The position numbers and the translations under genes are program-made. The notes under the pieces are model-generated. The model did not search any database and was not told where the DNA came from. It saw only the letters and a list, made by a program, of their open reading frames with translations. This document shows positions 1 to 12,300 of a stretch of DNA of 64,000 nt, in pieces (position 1 is the first letter of the stretch; each line of letters opens with the position of its first letter). Origin of the DNA: Primula veris (lineage: Eukaryota; Streptophyta; Magnoliopsida; Ericales; Primulaceae); NCBI GenBank assembly GCA_963682055.1, contig OY821744.1:35564967-35628966 (forward strand), written 5' to 3'.

Positions 1-11
1 AATAGATTGAG

Positions 12-3000
12 ATGGGACTGGTAGTGAGGTGGTACGATTTCATATGCTTTGGGATAGTAGGAGTGTCGTTTATGGGGGCAGTTTATGTGATATGGAAGAG
101 AGAGGGTTTCGGGAGAAACAGAGAGAGAAGCCTCTACGAGAGCCTAGTTGTGACTCCAAACAGTAATGAGAGGGGGCACGTGCACTTGGCTCAGCTATGG
201 AGCAGCTGTTGGCGAGGCCTGCACCCACTGTGCTTGCTTGGTCTTCGCTTTGCTTCTTTTGTTATCTTGAGTTGCTTCTTAGCCTGGGATCTTTCCAAAT
301 ACGGCCCAACTATATATGTTTACTACACCGAGTAAGTCCTAACGTGCACACACCGTTCAGGGCCGATCCTCCAAATACTAGTTTCTTGTGCCTTTTGTTC
401 AGTAAAGAGTACCGAGAGTTTTGCCTTCTTTAATATTTTCCGGAAGGGTTTTACCCGGATGGCTGTCCAGGCTGTCCTTGCCTTACCTTAGAACTGGATC
501 TGAAAACATGTCTCTACTCCTCTTGTGTAGTTTAGTGACTTTAGTCAACTTAACAGAATTCGGGAAACAAGTACACTCTCACTTTACCAAAGTTTTTTTC
601 ATCTTGGTTGCTTTGAATCGAGATTGCTAACCTAAACAATCTGCTAACACAATTAAACCATCAATTGAAACATGACACCAGGAGTGTACTACATTACTTG
701 TCTAGAGTTTGACTAAATTTGTGTAAAAGGGAGGAATTTATACATTATTAATTGAAAAAATGAGTCATCAAATGGCATTAGTGGGAACTTCTATCCCGAA
801 GCAGAACACTCTCCTACGTTTTCACTAAAATTTATATTCAAAATGATGAAAAGGTTATGCAGGTTATATTTCTACAATTCCGTGGTTGATAACCTTGTAT
901 TTCATGTATTATCATTGATATGCAGGTGGACATTTACTTTGGTCATTGTTTATTTTGCGGTAAGCCCAAAATTTCTAGTTACCTTTATTCCTCAGATAAT
1001 TGCATTTAAATTTTGTCAATATCATAACCAAATATACATAATTAAGTACAACTTTGGCTGTTAAAGAGATTTTTTTTCTAAAAGTTGTACCTCCTATTAC
1101 AGATAGGGACTGTAATGTCTTCATATGGATGCATAATTTACTACTCGAAAGAGCTTCCTATCATCAACAGTCAAAGGGCAGAATTTACGAGCAAGGACGT
1201 GGAAGAGAGTGTATCATCATCTCCTGTCAAATTGGAGAACCACTATGACTGTGAAACTATCCAATTACAACGAGCTGGTTTTTGGGGATACCTTATGCAA
1301 ACTGCGTATCAGGTTTAATCTCTAGCTTCTTAAAAAATAGGCAAGTAGTATAGTCCCTTATTGTGTAGAATGGTATAATCCACGTACTGGTGGATTTTAC
1401 CTAATTGATCGTATCTACGATCAACCTTTCTGTGTATGTATATATATATATATATATCGAAGGTAAGGTTAGGGAGAGAGAGAGAGAAAATAAGCTCTTT
1501 TATTAAATCAACTTAAAAGCAAATGTTACAGCTGAAACATATATATACATTTGACAAACTTCTATTTAGTCCTCAGAGTTCCAGAACTGTCTCTAACAGT
1601 TCTTTACAATCAAGTACATCATTTTACAGAAACTTCAAATAAGTTCTAAGAGTTCTTTACAGCTTCAATAAAGTTCTATACAACATACTATAATCAATAT
1701 GCCCTCCTCAAGATGGAGAGTGAAGTGATAACACTCCCATCTTGACAATCAAATGCTGAAACTGAGCTGAACCTAAAGCTTTTGTAAACAGATCTGCCAC
1801 ATTATCATTAGTACCAACATGTAACAAATGGACAGTATTTTTAAGTACCAAATCTCTTATAAAATGACAATCAATTTCTATATGCTTGCTTCTTTCATGA
1901 TGAACAGGATTATAAGCTAATGCTAGTGCACTCTTACTGTCTGTGAACAAAGCTACTAGTTTGTCATTATTAACACCTAAGTCTTTAAGTAAATGAATCA
2001 ACCATATAATTTCACAACTAGTTACTGTAAGAGCCCTATATTCAGCTTCTGCACTACTCCTAGAGACAACATTCTGTTTCTTGCTTTTCCAAGAAATCAA
2101 AGCATCTCCTAAAAAAATACTGAAACCAGTCACAGATCTTCTAGAGTCTATACATGCTGCCCAGTCTGAATCACTATAAGCTTTTAAAGACAAAGAAGAT
2201 GAAGAAGAGAAGAAAATACCTTGTGCTGGTGATTTCTTAATATATCTTAATACCTTCAAAGCTGCTGCATAATGCTTCTTGCTGGGCTTAGCTAAAAACT
2301 GACTTAAAACATGGATAGAATAAGCAATATCTGGTCTTGTAATGGTTAGATATAAGAGTTTACCAATTATCCTTCTATACAAAGTAATATCTTCAAAACA
2401 ATCATCATCAAAATTAGTAAATTTTTGTTTTGTATCCATTGGAAAACTAGAAGGTTTAGATGCCAAAAGACCAGTATCAGCCAAAACTTCTAATGCATAC
2501 TTTCTTTGACATATATGAATACCTGTCTTATTTCTAGCTACCTCAAGACCTAAGAAAAACTTCAAAGATCCTAAATCCTTTAACTGAAACTGTTTATTAA
2601 GAAAAAATTTAACTTCATTTATCAAATCTGAACATTTACTCCCTAATATAATGTCATCTACATAAACCAAAAGAGCTAAGAAAAAACCATTTTTAGTGAT
2701 TGTAAACAAAGAATAATCAGCAACAGACTGCTTAAACCCAAACAATATTAAAGCACTACTTAATTTTGAAAACCACTGTCTTGAAGCCTGTTTCAAACCA
2801 TACAAAGATTTTTGTAATTTACAAACCAAAGTACTATCTTTTTGTAAAAAACCTGGTGGTGATGTCATGTAAACCTCCTCATCTAATTCACCATGTAAAA
2901 AAGCATTATTAACATCTATTTGAGATAAAAACCAATTTTGTGAAGCTGCAAGAGCTAAAAAACATCTAACTGTGGTCATTTTTGCTACAGGTGAAAAGGT

Positions 3001-6000
3001 AGCCTCATAGTCTATACCCTCTAACTGTGTATAACCTTTTGCAACTAGCCTAGCTTTATACCTTTCTATAGATCCATCAGCCTTATGTTTAATCTTATAA
3101 ACCCACTTACATCCTATTGGTTGTTTACCAGGTGGTAATTCAGTTAAGAACCAAGTATTATTAAGTTCTAAAGCTTTAATCTCTGTTTCCATAGCCTTTA
3201 TCCAAAGTGGATCACTACTTGCCTGCTTATAAGTCTTGGGTTCAGAAATAGAAGAAACTAACATACAAAAAGACTTATATGAAGGAGACACATTCTCATA
3301 AGTAAGATAAGAAGACAAATCATAAACAGGTTTATTAAGAGTTTTAGACAAGATATCTTTACTAACAGTAGAACAATGGAAATCATGTAAATACTTAGGA
3401 GCTTTAGAAACTCTTATAGATTGCCTATTAGGCAAGGTTTTAACATGTGTAGATACACTTTTATTATCTTGAATACCAACTAAAGTTTCATTTGGAATTA
3501 AAAGTTCATCAGAAACTAAAGGATCTGTGGAAATAACCAAATTAGGTTGCTGTTTGAAAGGAAAATAATTTTCATAAAAAACAACATCTCTTGTAAGAAA
3601 AACCTCATTTGTATTTAAATCTAATAATTTGTACCCTTTAGTACTAGCACCATATCCAAGTAAAATACATTTTTTACCCCTTGCATCAAACTTAGTTCTA
3701 TTTCTACTTAAAGTACTAGAATAACATAAACAACCAATGACTCTTAAATGATGATAAGTAGGTTTAGAACCATACAACATTTGATAAGGACTTTTATTAG
3801 ACAGGAGAGGTGTAGGTGTTCTATTGATTAAATATGCAGCAGTTAGAACACACTCCCCCCAATACTTTAAAGGTAAATTAGACTGAAATCTTATAGCCCT
3901 AGCCATATTCAGCAAGTGCTGATGCTTTCTTTCTGCAATACCATTTTGTTGTGGAGTCTCAACACAACTGGTTTGATGTATAATGCCAGTTTGATAATAA
4001 AAATCTAACAAGTTAAACTCAGTTCCATTGTCACTTCTTATAATTTTAATTTTGGAATTAAACTGTGTTGCTACCATTTTATGAAATTGTGGTAAAACAA
4101 TAGATGTGTCAGACTTATGTTTGAGTAAGAAAATCCAAGTACATCTTGTAAAATCATCAACTATGGTCAAAAAGTAACTAAAACTATTATAAGTAGAAAC
4201 AGAATAAGGACCCCAAAGATCACAGTGAACAAGATCAAAAGCTTTATTAGAATGAGAAGTTTTTACAGGAAAACTAAGCCTATGGTGCTTAGCTAAATGA
4301 CAAACATCACAGGGAACTGATTTCAAAGTACTGAACTTAACATTTACATCATTTGAAAGGATATCTAGAACAGCAATGGATGGATGTCCTAACCTAGAGT
4401 GCCAAATATGTGGCTTATTCTCAGAAATAGAACTATTACAAACAGATGATTTTTGAAGAAAATCCTTTCTCTGAAAAACATACAATCCATTCTTAGCTTG
4501 TGCACTACCAATCATCCTCAAAGAGACCTGGTCCTGAATATAACAACCTTTTAAATCAAAAACTACTATTAAACCAGAGTCATTAGCCAATTTACTAACA
4601 GCAATTAAATTAAACCCAAAAGAAGGTACACACAAGACATTGTATAATACTATATTATTTTTAAAAACAATAGTCCCTATATGAGTAACTACAGCCTTCT
4701 GACCATTAGGTAAATTAACATGTGAATCAACCTTCTTAAAACTACTAAAATGATGCAAAGAATTAACCATATGTTCATTAGCCCCACTATCAATTATCCA
4801 CAAATCAGTATCTAGCATGCTTACATTATGACACACATTAGAATAAAAAGAAGAACAAGAAGTTTGTTTACCTGACATGCCAGAAAAAACCATGTTAGAG
4901 AGAGGTGTGGCACCAGCTTGTTGATTATCAGGCTGCTGCTGTAGATCAACCTCTCTTGAATTCTCCTTTTGGTGCTGCTGTCCTGTATCACTACCAAACA
5001 CATCTCCATTTTGATAAGTAACTAAATGTGCCATATTATTTCCAGGAAAAGAAGGATTAAAACCTCTAGGTCTTGGAGTCCACCCAGGTGGATACCCATG
5101 CAACTTATAACACCTATCTTTGGTGTGTCTATTTGACCCACAATGAGAACACTTCATAGCCATCCCTCTTCCCACACTATATAAAGGTCTATAAGGTCTA
5201 GAATTATTGTTAGTACCAGTTGGCCTAAAAGACTGATTAGATTGAGACCTAAACCCTTGACTAGCCCCCTGATTATTCTGAGATTTATTATACTGAGTTG
5301 CAAGTGCCATATTATTCTCAGAAATCCCACCATGAACCCCTACATTCTGTTGTTTCTCTTCTTGAATAACCATTTGATACATATCATTCAAAGGAGGAAG
5401 AGGCCTAGTTAAAAGAATTTGACTCCTAACATGAGCAAATCTTTCATTTAAACCCATCAAGAAAATCATTTTAAAAATCCTCTGTTCCCTAGCCACAATA
5501 GCACTCATGAAATTACAAGAACAGTTTCCTATAATACCATAAGAACACCTAGGAATAGGACTTAAAACACTCAGCTGATTCCATAAAGTCTCAATTTTAG
5601 TAAAATAACTAGATATACTAAGAGAATCTTGAACAATACTATGAATATCTTGATGTAATTCATAAATCCTAGCCTCATTTCCTTGAGAAAAACGTTCAGT
5701 TAATTCTCTCCACATCTTAGAAGCAGTATCCACATATAGAATGGATTGTGCTATATCATTACTAACTGAATTGATGATCCAAGACATAACTATCAGGTTG
5801 CACTGTAACCAAGCTCCATGCATTGGATCAGTATCTGGTGGACAAGGTAGGGTACCTGTCACAAAACCTAGTTTGGATTTGGCCCCTATTGAAATTTCCA
5901 TGACCCTTCTCCAAGAATGAAAATTATCCCCAGCTAACACAGGAGTAACTAGGCTAGTACTAGTATTTTCATTAGAACCTATGTAATATGGGCTCATGGT

Positions 6001-7631
6001 AGTTATAGAAGGGATAACAGTAGATTGAGATTGAACATCATTATTATTACCAAATTCTGACATTTCTTGTTTTCAGAAGAAAAACCCAATAGAGAATAAT
6101 AGCCAATTTAAGAAAAACCCAAATAAACCCTAATTCTTCAATCAATCAAGAAATTGATAATCAATTAAAGAATTGATAACCAAAAGAGATAGTAATACAG
6201 ATATTACCAATGATAGCGATGATAGCGATGAAATTTATCAAGAACCCCCAAATTAAGAACCCTTCAATCAAAATAATGAAGAAACCCAAAACTCTGTAAA
6301 AATCGCAGCGGAAAAGAAGCTATATAACAGCTCTGATACCATGTAGAATGGTATAATCCACGTACTGGTGGATTTTACCTAATTGATCGTATCTACGATC
6401 AACCTTTCTGTGTATGTATATATATATATATATATATCGAAGGTAAGGTTAGGGAGAGAGAGAGAGAAAATAAGCTCTTTTATTAAATCAACTTAAAAGC
6501 AAATGTTACAGCTGAAACATATATATACATTTGACAAACTTCTATTTAGTCCTCAGAGTTCCAGAACTGTCTCTAACAGTTCTTTACAATCAAGTACATC
6601 ATTTTACAGAAACTTCAAATAAGTTCTAAGAGTTCTTTACAGCTTCAATAAAGTTCTATACAACATACTATAATCAATATATTGCGTTGCTAAACTTAAA
6701 TACATCTCTACTTACTACCAAACACACAGACATGTGCAGGGGCCGTGATCATGACTGATCTAGTGTTTTGGTGTATAATAGTCCCGTTCCTCTCATTAAC
6801 ACATTTTAAGCTCGACATGGTAACTTCTCCCGGCCTCTTCATGTTTTTTTCTTTATTATTTCAAGAAATAACAGGTCGGTTCTGTCAATATTGTTATAAT
6901 AAGATCTCAAACTTATTATTCTTGTTATGATAACAGCTGATGGGGGGTATGCATACACTGAATCTAGTGTTTCTTCTATTGGATGCTGCTATTAACAGCC
7001 TAGTAAGTACAGTATTTAAAGCGCACTTGATCGACATGACTATATATTCTTAAAAGATAGTAATTTTTGTTGTTGTTAATTTGATGGGCATGTATATATG
7101 TCACTGTTGGCAGTCATTCCCATGGTTCCGATTGGCTTATTTTGTGCTCTGGAGCTGCGGCTATGTGATTTTTCAATGGATCCTTCATGCTTGTGGTTAT
7201 TCAATGTAAACTTACTTTATATTAATATTACTCTTTTCAAGAACTATTAATCCACTTCCTATATATAATTTTTTTTCCAATCGATAATCTTAATTACTAG
7301 AGTTTCTTTTTTTTTTTACTTACCTTGTCAGGTGGCCATACCCTTTCCTTGAGCTGTCTACACCGTGGGCACCATTGTGGTAAAACCAACTTTTGCAATG
7401 TTAATTGTGATTTAAAATATGTGGTAGCTAATTATATAAAAAAAAAAAGGAATAGTAATGAAGGAGTAGGGGGATTGATGGGGGAGTAAATATTAATTAT
7501 GTTGATGATACAGGTATTTTTGCTTAGCGCTGGCTCATCTTCCTTGCTACGGACTCTATTCACTGGTCATTAGAGCTAAGAATTCAATTTTCTCAACACT
7601 ATTTCCACAGGCATTTGTACAGACTTATTAA
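12..7631 (+). CDS. Multi-pass membrane protein, uncharacterised plant family (8 exons)
   Basis: Exons by frame continuity: 12-331, 926-959, 1103-1312, 6730-6819, 6937-7002, 7114-7205, 7332-7379, 7514-7631 (TAA). All introns are GT-AG and phases match at every junction, giving about 325 residues. The protein has several hydrophobic stretches, the first near residues 9-27, and aromatic-rich motifs such as WSSCWRGLHP, EWTFTLVIVYF, GAVIMTDLVFW and LELSTPWAPLWY. From memory it belongs to an unnamed plant transmembrane family that includes Arabidopsis At1g10660, At5g62960 and At2g47115; no biochemical role is assigned. The start is the first ATG, only 11 bases from the window edge, so promoter and leader are not visible. 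Intron 3 (1313-6729) contains a whole antisense Copia element, yet every exon stays open, so the gene is probably still functional if the intron is spliced. The exon 4 acceptor at 6728-6729 was chosen over the AG at 6738-6739 because only the former keeps the frame. Confidence 0.85.
1364..1699 (-). repeat. 3' LTR of the Copia element
   Basis: This 336-bp repeat is the downstream LTR in element orientation. It matches 6342-6679 throughout, except that its AT dinucleotide run near 1437-1457 is two bases shorter. Confidence 0.93.
1700..1710 (-). promoter_or_regulatory. Polypurine tract of the Copia element
   Basis: On the minus strand this reads TGAGGAGGGCA directly before the 3' LTR, the expected place for the plus-strand primer. 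It overlaps the end of the gag-pol frame, whose stop codon is at 1708-1710. Confidence 0.8.
1708..6063 (-). CDS. Copia gag-pol polyprotein, uninterrupted
   Basis: This is a single 1451-codon frame starting at an ATG. Domains in order: a Copia-type gag N-terminus with the GDNFHSW motif near residue 45; a CCHC zinc knuckle near 302-315; an aspartic protease with DSGA near 425; an integrase zinc-binding HHCC region near 553-590; the integrase core with D near 619, D near 681 and E near 712; a reverse transcriptase with YVDD near 1136; and RNase H with SDSDWA near 1299 and AEAEYRAL near 1340. Protease-integrase-RT-RNase H is the Ty1/Copia order. No frameshift or internal stop is present and all main catalytic motifs are visible, so the element may be competent to transpose. 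Its transcript would be antisense to the host gene. Confidence 0.96.
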   Translation of the reverse strand: MSEFGNNNDVQSQSTVIPSITTMSPYYIGSNENTSTSLVTPVLAGDNFHSWRRVMEISIGAKSKLGFVTGTLPCPPDTDPMHGAWLQCNLIVMSWIINSVSNDIAQSILYVDTASKMWRELTERFSQGNEARIYELHQDIHSIVQDSLSISSYFTKIETLWNQLSVLSPIPRCSYGIIGNCSCNFMSAIVAREQRIFKMIFLMGLNERFAHVRSQILLTRPLPPLNDMYQMVIQEEKQQNVGVHGGISENNMALATQYNKSQNNQGASQGFRSQSNQSFRPTGTNNNSRPYRPLYSVGRGMAMKCSHCGSNRHTKDRCYKLHGYPPGWTPRPRGFNPSFPGNNMAHLVTYQNGDVFGSDTGQQHQKENSREVDLQQQPDNQQAGATPLSNMVFSGMSGKQTSCSSFYSNVCHNVSMLDTDLWIIDSGANEHMVNSLHHFSSFKKVDSHVNLPNGQKAVVTHIGTIVFKNNIVLYNVLCVPSFGFNLIAVSKLANDSGLIVVFDLKGCYIQDQVSLRMIGSAQAKNGLYVFQRKDFLQKSSVCNSSISENKPHIWHSRLGHPSIAVLDILSNDVNVKFSTLKSVPCDVCHLAKHHRLSFPVKTSHSNKAFDLVHCDLWGPYSVSTYNSFSYFLTIVDDFTRCTWIFLLKHKSDTSIVLPQFHKMVATQFNSKIKIIRSDNGTEFNLLDFYYQTGIIHQTSCVETPQQNGIAERKHQHLLNMARAIRFQSNLPLKYWGECVLTAAYLINRTPTPLLSNKSPYQMLYGSKPTYHHLRVIGCLCYSSTLSRNRTKFDARGKKCILLGYGASTKGYKLLDLNTNEVFLTRDVVFYENYFPFKQQPNLVISTDPLVSDELLIPNETLVGIQDNKSVSTHVKTLPNRQSIRVSKAPKYLHDFHCSTVSKDILSKTLNKPVYDLSSYLTYENVSPSYKSFCMLVSSISEPKTYKQASSDPLWIKAMETEIKALELNNTWFLTELPPGKQPIGCKWVYKIKHKADGSIERYKARLVAKGYTQLEGIDYEATFSPVAKMTTVRCFLALAASQNWFLSQIDVNNAFLHGELDEEVYMTSPPGFLQKDSTLVCKLQKSLYGLKQASRQWFSKLSSALILFGFKQSVADYSLFTITKNGFFLALLVYVDDIILGSKCSDLINEVKFFLNKQFQLKDLGSLKFFLGLEVARNKTGIHICQRKYALEVLADTGLLASKPSSFPMDTKQKFTNFDDDCFEDITLYRRIIGKLLYLTITRPDIAYSIHVLSQFLAKPSKKHYAAALKVLRYIKKSPAQGIFFSSSSSLSLKAYSDSDWAACIDSRRSVTGFSIFLGDALISWKSKKQNVVSRSSAEAEYRALTVTSCEIIWLIHLLKDLGVNNDKLVALFTDSKSALALAYNPVHHERSKHIEIDCHFIRDLVLKNTVHLLHVGTNDNVADLFTKALGSAQFQHLIVKMGVLSLHSPS
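6330..6341 (-). promoter_or_regulatory. Primer-binding site (initiator tRNA-Met)
   Basis: On the minus strand the bases directly after the 5' LTR read TGGTATCAGAGC, the common plant LTR-element sequence complementary to the 3' end of initiator methionine tRNA. Confidence 0.93.
6342..6679 (-). repeat. 5' LTR of the Copia element
   Basis: This 338-bp repeat is the upstream LTR in element orientation and should carry the element promoter. It is bordered by the primer-binding site on one side and by the TATTG target duplication (6680-6684) on the other. Confidence 0.93.
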
Positions 7632-9322
7632 GCTAACGCTATATTGTTTTCGTTCTCGTATTAATTGTTCATGTGGGCTGTGGGGGGTGTTCTTTTTCTT
7701 TTTCTTTTTCTTTTTTCGGTTGGGAAGTTAATATCATGATCATTCTATATATATTATATATATGTCCAATATTATATACAGGTTCGGGGTCTGCCTTAAC
7801 CCCCTCTCCATTGGAGCTTTTTAGGTGTAAAAAATAAATATATATATGTACAATATATACGTTGTTCTGTTTTTCTCCTGATCGGTTGTTTGTTAAATAT
7901 AGTGTATAGAATGAGTGAAAAGATTGAGAGATGATGAATGAATCTCTTGAAATGTGCGTATATACCAACCAAAGTTTCTGTATATTATATATGATCAACT
8001 GTAATATCTTATTAGCTAGCCGGTTGAGTAGTACAAACAAAGCTGGTTTCACAGGATATTACATGCATGTATGAGTTTGGAGTCGATTTGAATTCTACAA
8101 CTACGTACAAACACTGGCCTGTATGTTATGTAATGTAAGGGAAATCAATTTGGACCCTCTCGTTTAAATTAAAGCATGTAGTAAGGTTAACAAGACTTGT
8201 AAATCATTTATAAAATTAAATAAACTTTGTAATTGGATTCGAGACACATCGGTAAGGTATTTATTTTGTTAACACGATAAAAAGATGAAATGGTTGAGGC
8301 AAACAACGCGAAAGGTAAATAAGTAGTATAAGCAGTAACGGCCAAAGACCCCAATTTGATTTACCATAATTTCAAATACAATTCTAGCAAGTCTCACATT
8401 TTCATACATACTTCATTTTGTGTCTTTTATTTTATATATAAAGATATTTGATTTTGTAAGTTTTGTATGACGAGTGAAAATATTATCAAGTTGCAAATGT
8501 TATAACCTTATGCATCTATAGAAAAGTTATAAGCAATTTTTACTAACAAGTTAAAATTGATAAAGGAATAATGATATCATTTATTGTAATCATGTTCCTT
8601 GTAAGAAAAACTCACTCATATTTAGAGGGTGGTATAAACTAGAAGCTACTAATTCCTTCCCAAAATAATGGTGTTTGTGTTTAAATTGTTGAAATATAAA
8701 TTTTAAAATTTGTATATACGTGCAACTTTGACTGACAAATATTTCGTGTTTAAATTGTTGAAATATAAATGTTTAAGATTTGTTTATATAGTTTAATATT
8801 TGAACCATGTGATTACTTTTTGAAAAATTCGATTTCGACAACTTAGATATGTGTTATTTGTCAATAAAAATTACACGTAGATAGATATGGCCCATATATT
8901 TTATGACGCAAATGGAGTAGAAAGTAGAAAGGAGAAAGTAGAAACAAAACAAGTCAACGAAAATATATATACTCTATATAATAAAAAGAAATATGACAAT
9001 ATAATAAAAAGGTAAAAAGAAGGGAAGAAATAATAATAATAATTAGCATGTTTGGTTAATTTAGTTTAAAAATGAGTATATTTTGTTAATTAATCATAAT
9101 AATAAAAATAATGTATGGATTGGGTTGTGGGTTAATGGGTTAATGGGGGGTGAGGGAAGGGCCCATTATATAAAATAATAAATAATAATAAAACCCCTAC
9201 TTCTTTGTTTGTTTGTTTCTTCCTTACTAGTAATACATACATACATACTGTACATATATGTATAACAGAGAAGAGAAGCAGGTGAGAGAGAGAAGGAAGT
9301 AGATAATAATAATAATAATAAA
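7632..9322. other. Intergenic region between the membrane-protein and WDR6-like genes
   Basis: This AT-rich stretch holds no coding sequence I can support. It should contain the 3' UTR of the upstream gene, including a TTTTTC-type run near 7690-7715, and the promoter and leader of the WDR6-like gene, with AAT/ATA trinucleotide runs near 9175-9190 and 9305-9320. Short ORFs here are low-complexity and show no family motif. Confidence 0.7.
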
Positions 9323-12300
9323 ATGGTGGTGGAAAAAGAGAATGTAAAAGGGAAAAGGGGGAAATACATAGGGGAGATATCAGCTCTCTGTTTCCTTCCT
9401 TCTCTCTCCTCCTCCCTCCTCCTTCCCTACCTCCTCGCCGGTTCCTTCCTTCTCTCTCTCTCTCTCTCTCTCTTGCTTTACACTTGACAGTGTTTTATTT
9501 AATGTTTATTTAATTAATAAAGTTAGTAGTAATTAATAAAAGAGGGTTGATTGTGTGTGTGTAGGAAGTGGTTCGGAGGTTTTGTTGTATAACTTGGAGA
9601 GTGGGAAACTAGTGAATTCATTCCATGTCTTCAGAGGTATCCGTGTCCACGGAATCACTTATTCTTCTTCTTCTTCTTCTTCTTCTTCTTCTAGTAGTAG
9701 TAAAAAGAATAAGAGTGATGATGAAGAAGAATGGAGTATAGCCGTTTACGGAGAGAGAAGGGTTAATCTCTTCAAACTCACCATTATTAATAATACTATC
9801 ACCCAACAACAATCAACTCTTATTATTAACACCTCCCTCCCTAAATTCACTCACTGGGTTTTAGATGTCTCCTTCCTCCACCATGTACGTTCTATTCTTC
9901 CCCCTTATAACCCTTTTCTCTCCCTGTTTTCATTTTATTTTATTTTGTTTTTTAATAATAATAATGATTGATGAAACAGGACAATCATTCTCTTGTCATT
10001 GGTTGTATGGATAATTCTCTTCACTTGTGCAACTTTTCTTCTTCCAACACCTCCCAACCCATTATTACTAAACTCATCTCCCCAGGTAATATTATATACA
10101 TGTCTTGTGTCTTTCTGTCTCTCTCTCTGTGTTTATTTTATAATAACCCCGCAACTATTAAACTCTCTAATATGTTTTTTATTTTAATTATGCAGACAAG
10201 TGTCTTTTGTATTCTATGAGGATGTGGGGTAACACAGTCGAAACTCTTCAAATCGCTTCTGGTACCATTTTCAATCAGGTCTCTCTCACCACTCCCCTTC
10301 CTTCCTTTTAATACATATTCTCCAATTACTGTAAATCACTCTTCCATCTGTTTTTTATTCTCATCTGTTTAGCTAGACGGTTATAACTAACCTCAATCAC
10401 ATTTTTATTAGATTACTTCAAACCAATTAAAGCTGCTTACTTACTTACTAAGTATATGTCTTTACAACCGCGGCTAGTATAATACTCCTCCTCCTTACTG
10501 TGAAACATCGTTATCTTCACTCTTTTGCAGTTGATGATTCTACTGTATGTCACTCTATCTTATCCAGGACAGCCCATTAACCTTTTTTTATATTTTATTT
10601 TTAATAATGCTCAGCCAGACCCCCCCTTTTTTTTTAAATTGTTCGTACAATATCGTTTTATCTGCATCGGGAAGATTTTGAGTTCTGAATTGCTGAGGGC
10701 TCGGCACCAATTTGAACAATTATTTTTGAATTGGCAGATAATTGTATGGAAGGTGGTGCCCTATATACCTTCTCTACACAGTGACGTTGATCTTGCTTTA
10801 GAAGAATCTCCCCAGGGTGAAGGCCAGCAATATCAAGCTGTTCGTATTTGTAGACTAGCTGGACACGAGGGTTCAATATTTCGCATCGATTGGTCTTGCG
10901 ATGGTAACCGACTAATTTCCGTGTCTGATGATCGTAGGTTGTAAATCTTTTGATGTTCTACTCTTTTTTTTTTTTTTAATGTAAATAATCAGTTGTTGAA
11001 TTTCAGATGTTAATCTGTGTTACTATATATGCAGTGCTCGACTGTGGGATATTCATTGGGATAAGCAGGGGCTTGATAGTTTGGGGGAGGTCCTTGGATC
11101 GCATTCAGCTGGTCCAGTACTATTTGGACACAATGCTAGGGTTTGGGACTGCTGTTTACTTGACAATGTAAGAGCCATTTTTTTTTTAATTTCAGTTTAC
11201 ATTTGCTTAAAGACGATGGATACACTTTTATAGGCTGAGCAGTAATATTCGACATATCTTGTTGCTTCCTTCTAAAAAAGTCTATGTACCTTTACAACAA
11301 AAAAGTCAATTATGTAAATATAGATTGCATGGATGGTAGTGAGTCAGTGACGTTAACAAATATAGACCGGTTTGGTTTGTATATGGGTAGAAAATACTAA
11401 GAAAATGGTCAAAGTTGAACTCAAAAAGTTGCAAATATTAGAGATAGTTGATGCGATAGGCTGGTAGGTTATTGGACTGGAATCATGCTTTCCTATTCCC
11501 TTGTTTCATTTGCCTGTTAGTAAGTGTCTTTCTTTGTTGCCAAACAATCATAGTTGAACATTCTCCTTACCTGAAAAGTCTCTGGTGTGTACACACCCAA
11601 CAATACGTGAGATCTTTCTGATTTTTGTATTAGCATTTATTGGTTACCATATCTTGACAAAGCTTTCAGTTATACCAAGTTTGACATGCTTTCTAGTGTA
11701 GCCCGTGTATCGTATTTGACTAGTTAATCTCTGGACTTGAGTAGGCAATATTTTCCTTTCTCTGGAATGATTTCACCAACATTTTCCTAATCTCTTTACA
11801 GTAGCCTATTGAATTTAAATTCTTTTTTGTGAGTTCACTCAGTTAATAGTCACTGCTGGGGAGGACTGTACATGTCGAGTCTGGGCACCTGATGGGAACC
11901 AACTTCAGATGATCAAGGAGCATATGTAAGCTGTCACCTGCTATTATGACTTGGTCTGTTTTGATAACTAATATATAGGATTATTCTCGGGAATTTACGT
12001 GCATGTAGAAATGCCTTTTTAGTTTTTACATATAGTTGCACTTGAAGACTTGCCAGTTTTTTTCTTCTTCTTTTCTTTTAACGACCGTGTTCTCTTTTTG
12101 GTATCATATAGTATTACTTTGATGACTCGATAGATGTATCACCCCATTCCTCTAGTTTTGTTTCTCATTAAGCTAATTATCTTTAGTAGTAGAAAGATGC
12201 ATCAGATCTGTAACACTTCAATTTCAGTAGATTAGCTGACATCCAAACCTGGAACTTAGATTCTAGTAGCCGACGACAAGTGTCCGTTTTGCATATTATA

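Larger units (their letters stand above)
1364..6679 (-). mobile_element. Full-length Copia LTR retrotransposon, apparently intact
   Basis: Direct repeats 1364-1699 and 6342-6679 flank one long gag-pol frame on the minus strand. The 5-bp target duplication TATTG lies at 1359-1363 and 6680-6684. A primer-binding site complementary to initiator tRNA-Met adjoins the 5' LTR, and a purine tract adjoins the 3' LTR. By eye the LTRs differ only by one dinucleotide in an AT microsatellite, so insertion was very recent. The element sits in intron 3 of the membrane-protein gene, in antisense orientation. Read on its own strand the LTR runs TATTG...CTACA rather than the usual TG...CA. Confidence 0.95.

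Noticed and set aside
6738..6741. Splice acceptor GTGCAG at 6734-6739 for exon 4 of the membrane-protein gene
   Set aside because: It would break the reading frame; the AG at 6728-6729 gives an open phase-0 junction and adds the conserved TCAGAV residues.
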